This document shows positions 14,713-20,629 of a stretch of 20,629 nucleotides of DNA, one piece after another (position 1 is the stretch's first letter; the number at the start of each line of letters is the position of its first letter). Location of the stretch: positions 1 through 20,629 of the forward strand of contig JAICTR010000004.1 in the NCBI GenBank assembly GCA_025936275.1, given 5' to 3'. A program made the translations under genes and the position numbers. The DNA is from Burkholderiales bacterium (GTDB taxonomy: Bacteria > Pseudomonadota > Gammaproteobacteria > Burkholderiales > Usitatibacteraceae). A model generated the notes under the pieces. That model was not told the origin of the DNA, did not search any database, and was given only the letters and a program-made list of their open reading frames with translations.

Positions 14713-15768
14713 TCAACGTCCCTTCGCGCCGAAGATTTCGGAATAGAGCTTCGCCCACTTCTCGTATTCGTCCAGCGTCACGCGCGCCTCGACGAACTTC
14801 ATCGGGATCCTGGAGAGCGGCGTCTCGACCTTGGTGTTGGTCGGCACGAAGTCGCGCTTCACCAGCACCTTCTGGCCCTCGGGACTGATCTCGAAGTCGT
14901 AGAAGAGCACCGCGGCGTGCGCGTGCGGCGCCTGTTTCGCGACGCCGATGCCGTTGGGCCGCGCGATCGCCGGGCCGATCGAGAACCAGTCGATCGGCGC
15001 GCCCTGGTTCTTGAACTGCTCGGCCTTGTAGTTGTACACGGTGAGCGCCAGCGGCACCTCGCCGGAGACGACGAGCTGCGTGAGGAGCGTGTGGCCCTTG
15101 CGCACGGAGATGCCGTTCTTGGCGACGATCTCCTTGAAGAGCTTGACGGCCTTGTCCTCGCCCATCACCGAGGCCTCGCCGGCGAGCCAGTCGGAATCCT
15201 CCTGCTCGATCCCCAGCCGGCCCTTCCAGCGCGGATCGAGGAGGTCTTCCCACTTCTTGGGCAGCTCCTCCTTCTTCACGGACTGGGTGTTGTACGCCTG
15301 CACGAACACGTTCAGGCGCGTGCCGGTCCATTCCTTGTGCGGAAGCACCGCCTCGGGAATCAGGTCCTTGAGGTAGGGCGACTGCATCGCCTGCAGGATC
15401 TTCTCGCGATGCATCGACTCCAGCTCGGGGCCGTTGGTCTCGGCGACGTCGAACGTGTGCTTGCCGGCGCGCGACTCCTGCACCGCGCGCTGCAGCACCT
15501 TCTCGCTGCTCGAGCGCCAGATCTCGACCTTGATGCCGGGATACTTCTTGTTGAACGCGCCCACCAGCGCGCCCATGTCCTTCACCTGCGCCGAGGTGTA
15601 GATGGTGAGCGCGCCTTCCTTCTTGGCGGCCTCGTAGAGCTTCTGCTCGCGATCCGGCTTGTTGTAGGCCGTGATCTCCGCGGGCGTCGAGCCGAGCTGG
15701 GCGAAGGCGGGAACGGCGAATGCCGCGAGCGCCGCGGCGGCGATGATGGCGCGTCGTTTGGTGTCCAT
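14713..15768 (-). CDS. Periplasmic solute-binding protein (AfuA/COG1840 type), paralogue 2
   Basis: The 351-residue protein carries a signal peptide (MDTKRRAIIAAAALAAFAVP, cleaved near AFA-Q). It is clearly paralogous to its neighbours: GALTIYTSAQVKDMGALVGA, SSEKVLQRAVQESRAGKH, ETNGPELESMHREKIL, WEDLLDPRWKGRLGIE, KNGISVRKGHTLLTQLVVSG and VYNYKAEQFKNQGAPIDWF. The shared NGISVRKGHTLL and APIDWF blocks place it closer to paralogue 1 than to paralogue 3. An AGGAG ribosome site precedes the ATG, which follows paralogue 3 by only 9 nt. The ligand is unknown; given the catabolic surroundings an aromatic or other organic acid is as likely as iron. No cognate ABC membrane parts are visible. Confidence 0.9.
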   Translation of the reverse strand: MDTKRRAIIAAAALAAFAVPAFAQLGSTPAEITAYNKPDREQKLYEAAKKEGALTIYTSAQVKDMGALVGAFNKKYPGIKVEIWRSSSEKVLQRAVQESRAGKHTFDVAETNGPELESMHREKILQAMQSPYLKDLIPEAVLPHKEWTGTRLNVFVQAYNTQSVKKEELPKKWEDLLDPRWKGRLGIEQEDSDWLAGEASVMGEDKAVKLFKEIVAKNGISVRKGHTLLTQLVVSGEVPLALTVYNYKAEQFKNQGAPIDWFSIGPAIARPNGIGVAKQAPHAHAAVLFYDFEISPEGQKVLVKRDFVPTNTKVETPLSRIPMKFVEARVTLDEYEKWAKLYSEIFGAKGR

Positions 15769-15777
15769 TGCGGTCTC

Positions 15778-16875
15778 CTAATCCTTGGCCTTGGTGGGGC
15801 GCTGCCCCTTGAGGAACAGCTCCGCCCACAGCTTCTCCCACTTTTCATCCTCGTCGAGGGTGATCACGGGATCGATCATGCGGAACGGAAAATCGTTGAG
15901 CTTGGTGTGCACCTTGCGGCTCGAGGGCACGCGGTGGCGCTTCTTGATGAGCTCCTGCCCCTCGGGCGAGAGCATGAAGTCGGCGAAGACGAGCCCCGCG
16001 TGCGGATGCGGCGCATGGCGCGCGACCCCCACCGCGTTCGGCCGCCCGAAGGTCGGATCGAGCGCCTTCCATTCCACCGGCGCGCTCTTCACCTTCAAGC
16101 GCTCGACGTTGTGGTTGTAGATGTCCGCGACGAGCGGGATCTCGCCCGAAGCGAGAAGCTCGGCCATCAGCGTGTGTCCGGTGCGGATCTGCGGGCGGTT
16201 CGCGGCGAGCGCGCGGAAGAACGCGAGGCCCTTTTCCTCGCCCATCGATTTCACCAGCGCGCCGAACCAGTCGACGTCGCCCGCCTCGAGGCCGACGCGG
16301 CCGGCCCATTGCGGCTTGGCGAGGTCGGCGTAGGCGTTCGGCACTTCCTCCGGCTTCACCAGGTTGGTGTTGTAGCCGATGGTGAAGAAGTTGAAGCGGT
16401 CCGCGACGTAGTGGCGGTGCGAGGGGAACGCGGCCTCGGGAAGGTCGGCGAAATGCGGGCTCCAGAACTCGTCGAGGAGCTTCTCGCGGTAGAGCGCCTC
16501 CATCTCCGGGCCGTTGGTCTCGAAGACGTCGGGCGAGAAGCGGCCGGCGCGCGCCTCGGTCACGCCGCGCTGCAGCACCTTCTCGCTGCTCGCGCGCCAG
16601 AGCTCGGTCTTGATGCCGGTCTTCTTCTCGAAGGCCTCGGTGATGGGCACCGAGTCCTTCAGGTTGAGCGAGGTGTAGATCACCACCTTGCCCTGCTTCT
16701 TCGCCTCGGCGAGGAGGCGGGCGTCGCGGTCGGCGCCCTTGTACATGTAAACCGCGGCGTTGGGCGTCGCATCACCCTGCGCCCGCGCGACGAGCGGCGC
16801 CGCGAGCACGGCGAGCGCCGCGCGGTGGAAGTTGCGGCGTGCCGGCCGGTGCGCGGCCCCGGGATCTCGCTTCAT
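15778..16875 (-). CDS. Periplasmic solute-binding protein (AfuA/COG1840 type), paralogue 3, with Tat-like leader
   Basis: The 365-residue protein opens with a leader that contains twin arginines followed by a hydrophobic run (ARRNFHRAALAVLAAPLVARA), so export as a folded protein by Tat is likely; its two paralogues have plain Sec-type leaders. The body follows the same plan: GKVVIYTSLNLKDSVPITEA, FEKKTGIKTELWRASSEKVLQR, VFETNGPEMEALYREKLL, YNTNLVKPEEVP, RTGHTLMAELLASGEIPL. It is the most divergent of the three: the NGISVRKGH block is RPQIRTGH and APIDWF is APVEWK. A GGAGAG ribosome site is 4-9 nt before the ATG. It is the first gene after the porin terminator, with only 37 nt between T-tract and ATG. 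Confidence 0.9.
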   Translation of the reverse strand: MKRDPGAAHRPARRNFHRAALAVLAAPLVARAQGDATPNAAVYMYKGADRDARLLAEAKKQGKVVIYTSLNLKDSVPITEAFEKKTGIKTELWRASSEKVLQRGVTEARAGRFSPDVFETNGPEMEALYREKLLDEFWSPHFADLPEAAFPSHRHYVADRFNFFTIGYNTNLVKPEEVPNAYADLAKPQWAGRVGLEAGDVDWFGALVKSMGEEKGLAFFRALAANRPQIRTGHTLMAELLASGEIPLVADIYNHNVERLKVKSAPVEWKALDPTFGRPNAVGVARHAPHPHAGLVFADFMLSPEGQELIKKRHRVPSSRKVHTKLNDFPFRMIDPVITLDEDEKWEKLWAELFLKGQRPTKAKD

Positions 16876-16911
16876 CGCACTCTCCTCACAGGCGGCCCTC
16901 TCGCGGGGCCT

Positions 16912-16942
16912 GAAAAAAAGGCGGGCGCCTCTCGAGCGCCCG
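16912..16942 (-). terminator. Intrinsic terminator downstream of the porin gene
   Basis: On the - strand the sequence forms a perfect 7-bp stem (CGGGCGC at 16942-16936 with GCGCCCG at 16928-16922) around a 7-nt loop. After two or three bases comes a run of seven T (16919-16913). This is a textbook rho-independent terminator, 55 nt past the porin stop. Confidence 0.85.
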
Positions 16943-16961
16943 TCGAATCGGCCTACTCCCG

Positions 16962-16983
16962 GGCGCTCCCGCGGGGGAGCGCC
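16962..16983 (-). repeat. Perfect 9-bp GC hairpin between the porin stop and the terminator
   Basis: GGCGCTCCC at 16962-16970 pairs with GGGAGCGCC at 16975-16983 around a 4-nt loop. It has no T-tract of its own, so by itself it is not an intrinsic terminator. It may protect the porin mRNA 3' end against exonucleases or help the terminator directly after it. The role is inferred from position. Confidence 0.65.
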
Positions 16984-16996
16984 GTACGACTGCAGT

Positions 16997-18205
16997 TCAG
17001 AACGAGTGGCTGAGGCCCAGCGCCCACTGCATGACGTCCTCGCCCACGGAGACGTCCTGCAGGTCCTCGTTGTTGTAGCGCGAGGAGAAGCCGTTCTTGA
17101 GGAGCGCGCCCATGAAGAAGATGTAGGTGCGCGGCGAGAAGTAGTACGCCACGCCGGCCTGCAGCTGCGAGCCTTCCAGGCCGTCGGTGTTGCAGACGGC
17201 GTCGACGCGCGAGCAGCTGCCCTTCTCCGAGCGGATGTATTCCACGTCGGTGCGCCACTGCTTGCTCCAGCGCGCGGTCCAGATCAGCTCGTAGGCGTTG
17301 TTCTTGTACGAAAGGGCGCGGCCCGGAAGGGTCGCGTCTTCCTTGTACTCCTTGCGGATGTAGTCGGCCTCGAACTTGTGGATCTTCCCGAGCTTGTACT
17401 CGATCATGGCCTGGGTGGCCTTGTCCTTCGAGTGCACGCTCTGGTCGTTGAAGTTGGACATCGAGCTGGGAACGTTGCGCGACATGCCGAAGAGGTCCCA
17501 GTGGATCTCGTGCGCGAGCGAAACCTTGAGCGGTCCGCTGGCCCACTCGACGCCGCCCGACCACACGCGAGCCTTGCGCGTTTCCGTATCCGCCTCGTTG
17601 GTGGAGTACTGCACCGCGAAGTCCAGCCCGGCGAAAGTCGGCGACTCGTACTGCACCGCATTCTGGCGGCGCAGGTGGAAGCTCGATGCCGAGTTGGTGC
17701 CGAAGCCGGTCTTGCGCAGCACGTTGCTGCTGGACACGAAGTTGCCGCTGCCCACGCTGAGGAACGACAGGTCGTCGCCGTAGGTCTTGAACGGCGTATC
17801 CATGCGGCCCAGCTTGATCGTGCCCCACTTCTTGTCTGAGAGGCCGACGAAGGAGTTGCGCTGCGCGAAGGCCGAATCGTTGGAATCGAGGTGGAACTCG
17901 GTCTCGAGCTGGAAGATCGCCTTGAGCGTGCCGCCCAGCTTCTCCTGGCCGCGAACGCCGAGCCGCGAGTTGCTCGACGACATTTCCGTGCGGCGGATGA
18001 CGCTATTCTCGCCGGTCGGCTTGCCCGCGAAGGTCGCCACCGTGGCGTCGGCATCCGTCGCGCCATGCCCATGCGGGATGATGACCTCGGGATACGCCCG
18101 GCCGTAGAGTTCGACGACGTTGTCGTCGCCCATGTCCTTGGCCGCCGAAATCGCGGGAGCCGCGACCACCGCCGCCACCGCCATCACCAGGATCTTCTTC
18201 TGCAT
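16997..18205 (-). CDS. Outer-membrane porin (beta-proteobacterial general porin type)
   Basis: The porin forms a trimeric beta-barrel channel for small solutes in the outer membrane. I start at ATG 18205 because it follows a strong GGAGAGGAGA ribosome site and begins a clean signal peptide (MQKKILVMAVAAVVAAPAISA, cleaved near residue 21); a longer in-frame reading adds 46 residues without leader features. The 402-residue chain shows family landmarks: VELYGRAYPEV, SRLGVRGQEKLGGTLKAIFQLE near residues 75-96, RNSFVGLSDKKWGTIKLGRMDTPF near 116-139, alternating beta-strand patterns and a terminal LGLSHSF with the C-terminal Phe needed for barrel insertion. It has its own promoter and terminator. 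Its place between solute-binding and cupin genes suggests uptake of the cluster's substrate. Confidence 0.94.
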   Translation of the reverse strand: MQKKILVMAVAAVVAAPAISAAKDMGDDNVVELYGRAYPEVIIPHGHGATDADATVATFAGKPTGENSVIRRTEMSSSNSRLGVRGQEKLGGTLKAIFQLETEFHLDSNDSAFAQRNSFVGLSDKKWGTIKLGRMDTPFKTYGDDLSFLSVGSGNFVSSSNVLRKTGFGTNSASSFHLRRQNAVQYESPTFAGLDFAVQYSTNEADTETRKARVWSGGVEWASGPLKVSLAHEIHWDLFGMSRNVPSSMSNFNDQSVHSKDKATQAMIEYKLGKIHKFEADYIRKEYKEDATLPGRALSYKNNAYELIWTARWSKQWRTDVEYIRSEKGSCSRVDAVCNTDGLEGSQLQAGVAYYFSPRTYIFFMGALLKNGFSSRYNNEDLQDVSVGEDVMQWALGLSHSF

Positions 18206-18209
18206 CGCT

Positions 18210-18219
18210 TCTCCTCTCC
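18210..18219 (-). promoter_or_regulatory. Ribosome binding site of the porin gene
   Basis: GGAGAGGAGA on the - strand ends 4 nt before the ATG at 18205. It fixes this ATG as the start and fits strong translation of an abundant outer-membrane protein. Confidence 0.8.
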
Positions 18220-18242
18220 GCTTCTGTTTGTTTTCGGCGACT

Positions 18243-18281
18243 GTTCCTGCATGAGGAACGACCCTATCTAAAGTGGAACGA
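18243..18281 (-). promoter_or_regulatory. Inverted and direct repeats in the porin leader (possible operator or mRNA stem)
   Basis: GTTCCT at 18243-18248 and AGGAAC at 18254-18259 form a perfect 6-bp inverted repeat around 5 nt. On the + strand GGAACGA occurs at 18255-18261 and again at 18275-18281, exactly 20 bp apart. Both lie downstream of the proposed promoter and upstream of the ribosome site, where a repressor or an mRNA stem could act. No regulator gene is in the window. Confidence 0.4.
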
Positions 18282-18290
18282 GCTGCGAAA

Positions 18291-18319
18291 AGAGTATCGG
18301 CAAGCCCCCGCTTCGTCAA
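18291..18319 (-). promoter_or_regulatory. Probable sigma-70 promoter of the porin gene
   Basis: On the - strand TTGACG (18319-18314) matches the -35 consensus at 5 of 6 bases. After a 17-bp spacer comes TACTCT (18296-18291), a weak -10 with 3 of 6 matches; GATACT two bases upstream is an alternative with a 15-bp spacer. A/T-rich tracts lie directly upstream. Transcription would start near 18284, giving a leader of about 80 nt. Confidence 0.5.
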
Positions 18320-18355
18320 GAAAAATGCGAAGGCTTTCGGCAAAAACGCAACAGA

Positions 18356-19492
18356 TCAGGCAGCCACCGCCGCCTTGGGCGGCAGGTCCGCGAGCTCGGC
18401 CTTGTACGCGTCTTCCATGCGCGACTGCAGGCCATGCTTGGCGAGCGCCTCGGAGAACATGCGCCGCACTTCCGGGGACTCGTCGGCGTAATCGATCTGG
18501 TCGCCGCCGATGCGCTTGCTGATCCAGGCCTTGGGGACGCCCTGCGCATTGCGGATCGCCACGCCCTCCTGCTTGAACGCGAGATAGCGGGCGGGCGTGG
18601 TGCCGGTATTGAAGTGCTGGTGGAACCACATGTTGGGCGGGGTGATGAGGGTGCCTTCACGCCAGTCGTAGCGCCGCGGCTTCTCGCCCTCCGGCCACAT
18701 GAGGCTGTAGCCCTCCCCGCTCATCATCATCACGTACGCGCCGGGACCGTGGGCGTGGGCCTTCTTGTAGGTGCCGATCGGGAACTGCGAGATGTGGCTG
18801 TTGGTGGTGCCCTTGGCCATGTTGAAGCGGATGTGGCCGCCGCCCGCCCCGCGCTCCTTGGCCGGGATCAGCGGAAGGTTGATCGCGTCGGCGACGAAGT
18901 TGGTGTCGAGGAGGAGCCCCTTCTGCTCGCCCTTGTTGGCGAAGAAGTCCGGCTCGCCGCTGAAGCGCTCGCGGAAATCGTGCTTCGTGCCGAAGACGAA
19001 TTCGAGATCGCCGAACGCGTTGATCATCGCCGGCGCGTTGGTGACCGAGACGAAGCGCGCCGCGTCCTTGCCCGAGGCGTTGAAGTGCTGGTGCGTGGTG
19101 TTGAGGGGGATCGCGAAGATCGCGCCCGCCTTCCACTCGAAGGTCACCTTGGCGCCGGAGTCGTTCCACACGGTGGTCGAGCCGCGGCCGTCGAGGACGT
19201 AGATCATCTCCTCGAAGAGGTGGCGCCATGGCGCGAGGCTCGCGCCCGGCGGGATCTCGCACACGTAGGCGCTGTTCGAGGTGCGCGAGGCATCGTGGTC
19301 GAGGAAGACGCCCTTGCCGCCCCGCGAGGCCCACGGCTTCACCTCCACCGTGTGCAGGTTCGGCTGGTAGATCGCGCTCTGGATCTCCAGCCCCTCGGAC
19401 CTCACCCAGCGCGTGTACGGGGTTTCCTTCTCCGTGGCGAACTTCTTCGCCATCTCCTCGGAAACCAGCGCGGTATTCAGTTCGTTTGCCAT
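18356..19492 (-). CDS. Two-domain cupin (bicupin), gentisate 1,2-dioxygenase-like layout
   Basis: I start at ATG 19492 (MANELNTALVSEEM). A longer frame from a GTG at 19525 would begin inside the dispersed repeat and adds no conserved residues. The 378-residue chain has two cupin barrels, like gentisate or hydroxynaphthoate dioxygenases. Barrel 1: APWRHLFEEMIYVLDGRG, then AGAIFAIPLNTTHQHFNASG. Barrel 2: YKKAHAHGPGAYVMMMSGEG, then EGTLITPPNMWFHQHFNTG. In barrel 1 the first His of HxHxxxE is Trp and the Glu is kept; in barrel 2 both His are kept but the Glu is replaced by Ala/Tyr. Each barrel still has the third His. The ligand set therefore differs from classical gentisate dioxygenase, and the activity is open. 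It lies upstream of the porin and is transcribed in the same direction. Confidence 0.85.
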   Translation of the reverse strand: MANELNTALVSEEMAKKFATEKETPYTRWVRSEGLEIQSAIYQPNLHTVEVKPWASRGGKGVFLDHDASRTSNSAYVCEIPPGASLAPWRHLFEEMIYVLDGRGSTTVWNDSGAKVTFEWKAGAIFAIPLNTTHQHFNASGKDAARFVSVTNAPAMINAFGDLEFVFGTKHDFRERFSGEPDFFANKGEQKGLLLDTNFVADAINLPLIPAKERGAGGGHIRFNMAKGTTNSHISQFPIGTYKKAHAHGPGAYVMMMSGEGYSLMWPEGEKPRRYDWREGTLITPPNMWFHQHFNTGTTPARYLAFKQEGVAIRNAQGVPKAWISKRIGGDQIDYADESPEVRRMFSEALAKHGLQSRMEDAYKAELADLPPKAAVAA

Positions 19493-19521
19493 GTCTTTCC
19501 CACTTTCAATGCGAGTTGGAA

Positions 19522-19620
19522 CCACGGATGAACACGGATGAACACAGATGGACCGTGGGCGAATCGACCCGTGGCGCCAAATGCGAAGACCTATCTGTGT
19601 TCATCCGTGTTCATCTGTGG
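19522..19620 (+). repeat. Dispersed inverted repeat built of 10-bp units
   Basis: The left arm (19522-19550) is made of GGATGAACAC units repeated every 10 bp, and the right arm (19592-19620) is its reverse complement with one mismatch in the first 28 bases. About 40 nt separate the arms. It fills most of the 144-bp gap between two cupin genes. Palindromes made of ATGAACAC/GTGTTCAT units are, to my knowledge, a widespread intergenic repeat in many bacteria; the strand is nominal because the element is symmetrical. Confidence 0.85.
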
Positions 19621-19636
19621 CTGCTCCGCCTTCGTC

Positions 19637-20251
19637 CTAAGCGGGCACCTTGAATTTGCCGGTGAGGAACTGCTCCACCAGCTCCGGCGTGACCGTCACG
19701 CCCGGGCGGTACTCCGGGGCGTCCTCGATCTGCTCGAGGTCGTTGAGTCCCGAGTGCTTGAAGATGCGGTTCACCGCGGAGATGAGCCGCGCCGGGCGGT
19801 CCGGATCGGCGTTGAAATGCTGGCTCGCGGTGTTGGGCGGGATGTAGATCACGTCGCCCGCTTCCCACTCGTAGCGCTTCACTTCCTTCTGCGGCGTCCA
19901 GTGGTAGGTGTCGGTGATCTCGACGTCGTAGTCGACGTGCAGGTCGTAGCCGCGCCCCTCCACCACGTAGAGGCACTCCTCCGCGAGCTGGCGATGCTTG
20001 CCCGACTTGCTTCCCGGCGGAATGATCAGCATGTACGCATCCACCGTCTCCATGCGCGTGTTCATGCCCTCGTTCAGCAGGTGCTTGAGGAGCCCGTGCC
20101 GCGAGAGCTCCCACGGCATGTCCTCCGGATGCACGATCTTCCTGCGCTTGGCGTTGCGCGCAGGCGCGGCGGCCGCATCGTCCAGCAGCGCCTGGTAGAG
20201 CGCTTGGTTCGCGGTGCCCTTCTTCCAGCTCTTCGATTCACCCCAGGCCAT
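19637..20251 (-). CDS. Single-domain cupin protein
   Basis: The 204-residue protein has one cupin barrel preceded by a helical lead of about 60 residues (KSWKKGTANQALYQALLDD). Motif 1 reads GSKSGKHRQLAEECLYVVEG, with one clear His and a Glu pair; the second His of HxH is Gln here. After an inserted segment of about 25 residues (HVDYDVEITDTYHWTPQKE) motif 2 is AGDVIYIPPNTASQHFNAD with the third His. The QHFNAD block is shared with the other cupins of the window, so they form a related group. An AGGAG ribosome site 6 nt before the ATG supports the start. Enzymatic or sugar/aromatic-binding roles are both possible. The next gene downstream, the bicupin, is separated by the dispersed repeat. Confidence 0.87.
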   Translation of the reverse strand: MAWGESKSWKKGTANQALYQALLDDAAAAPARNAKRRKIVHPEDMPWELSRHGLLKHLLNEGMNTRMETVDAYMLIIPPGSKSGKHRQLAEECLYVVEGRGYDLHVDYDVEITDTYHWTPQKEVKRYEWEAGDVIYIPPNTASQHFNADPDRPARLISAVNRIFKHSGLNDLEQIEDAPEYRPGVTVTPELVEQFLTGKFKVPA

Positions 20252-20270
20252 GTTCGGCTCCTTTCTCGTT

Positions 20271-20326
20271 CGTCGTCCCCGTGAAGGCGGGGACCCACCG
20301 GATTCCCGCTTTCGCGGGAATGACGG
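20271..20326 (+). repeat. REP-like double-hairpin intergenic repeat
   Basis: Two adjacent hairpins make up the element: GTCCCCG/CGGGGAC (20275-20281 with 20288-20294) and ATTCCCGC/GCGGGAAT (20302-20309 with 20314-20321). They are joined by CCACCG and bounded by CGTCGT on the left and GACGG on the right. This arrangement is a common dispersed extragenic palindrome of proteobacteria. It fills the 75-bp gap between two cupin genes and ends at the stop codon of the right-hand one. Confidence 0.8.
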
Positions 20327-20629
20327 TCATGATTCGTGGTTGAAGTCGCTCTCGCCCTCGCGCGCCTTGAAGGCGGCCGCCTCCGGCCCCGCCGCCGGCT
20401 CGCTCGGACGCGGCTCGACCTGGTGCTGGAAGAGCATGTTCATGAACATGAACATCGGCTTCGTCTTCAGCACCAACGCGCGCGCGGGCTTCGTCGGGCT
20501 CGCGTTGAAATGCTGGTGCACGCAGTTGTTGTGCACGATCGCGATGTCGCCCGCCTTCCAGTCGTAGCGGATGCCGTCGTGCACCTCGTAGCCCTCGCCG
20601 TCGAGGATGTAGAACGCGGCCTCGTTCAC
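20327..20629 (-). CDS. Single-domain cupin protein, C-terminal part (5' end outside window)
   Basis: The frame is open to the right edge, so the true start lies beyond the window; an apparent start near 20629 is an internal Val codon, as its paralogue shows. The visible 100 residues begin in cupin motif 1 (VNEAAFYILDGEGYEVHDG) and include motif 2 (AGDIAIVHNNCVHQHFNAS). Over about 75 residues they are nearly identical to the cupin at 14151-14705: GIRYDWKAGD, KPARALVLKTKP and FMNMLFQ match with few changes. The tails diverge (EPRPSEPAAGPEAAAF). This points to a duplication with both copies kept. The stop codon abuts the REP-like repeat. Confidence 0.88.
   Translation of the reverse strand: MNEAAFYILDGEGYEVHDGIRYDWKAGDIAIVHNNCVHQHFNASPTKPARALVLKTKPMFMFMNMLFQHQVEPRPSEPAAGPEAAAFKAREGESDFNHES

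Noticed and set aside
14698..17013. Long open frame (771 codons) on the + strand across the two binding-protein genes
   Set aside because: Its predicted product is a low-complexity, Arg/Leu/His-rich mirror of genes with signal peptides and family motifs on the other strand.
18322..18336. Possible terminator after the bicupin gene (4-bp stem followed by five T on the - strand)
   Set aside because: The stem CGAA/TTCG is too short and the T-run brief; it overlaps the region just upstream of the porin promoter and may only be an A/T-rich upstream element.
18356..19492. Calling the bicupin gentisate 1,2-dioxygenase
   Set aside because: Only the two-barrel layout matches; the metal-ligand pattern differs, and no maleylpyruvate isomerase or fumarylpyruvate hydrolase genes are nearby.
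19522..19620. CRISPR-like array, because of regularly spaced repeated units
   Set aside because: The units are contiguous at 10-bp spacing with no unique spacers, and the two arms are inverted rather than direct.

Overview
The window is a GC-rich stretch with about 98% of bases in genes. It most likely comes from a betaproteobacterium close to Burkholderiales: the trimeric-type porin with a terminal Phe and the abundance of solute-binding proteins without transporters are typical of that group. This taxonomic placement is an inference. I see no rRNA, tRNA, transposase, integrase or CRISPR array.

Region A (1-10425, + strand) is one tightly packed run of 14 genes with gaps of 61 nt or less and several ATGA overlaps. 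It opens with the 3' end of a medium-chain dehydrogenase, a small unknown protein, a 4,5-dihydroxyphthalate-decarboxylase-like protein, a leaderless NMT1-type binding protein, a PanB paralogue with an altered active site, and an alpha/beta-hydrolase with Cys at the nucleophile position. Next come ligJ and ligK, the last two steps of protocatechuate/gallate 4,5-cleavage, and a small protein resembling the N-terminal domain of FtsZ. The run ends with pcaH-pcaG-pcaB-pcaC-pcaD, the full protocatechuate 3,4-cleavage route to 3-oxoadipate. The run therefore carries one complete 3,4-branch and only the tail of the 4,5-branch: no ligAB, ligC, ligI or tautomerase is present. No regulator is present either.

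Region B (10437-16875, - strand) converges on region A with an 11-bp gap. Read in its own direction it encodes three paralogous periplasmic solute-binding proteins with a cupin between the second and third, then an MFS transporter, an isoprenylcysteine-methyltransferase-like membrane enzyme and an EamA exporter. The last three are joined by GTGA start/stop overlaps. No ABC permease or ATPase is present.

Region C (16876-20629, - strand) holds a porin with its own promoter and a strong intrinsic terminator, a two-domain cupin, a single-domain cupin and a truncated cupin at the right edge. The last is a close paralogue of the cupin in region B. Two dispersed palindromic repeats sit in the gaps between the cupin genes.

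Together the window looks like an aromatic-carboxylate catabolic island. The porin and binding proteins would handle uptake and sensing, the cupins are candidate ring-modifying or ring-cleaving enzymes or chaperones of unknown substrate, and the pca/lig enzymes would funnel products to central metabolism.
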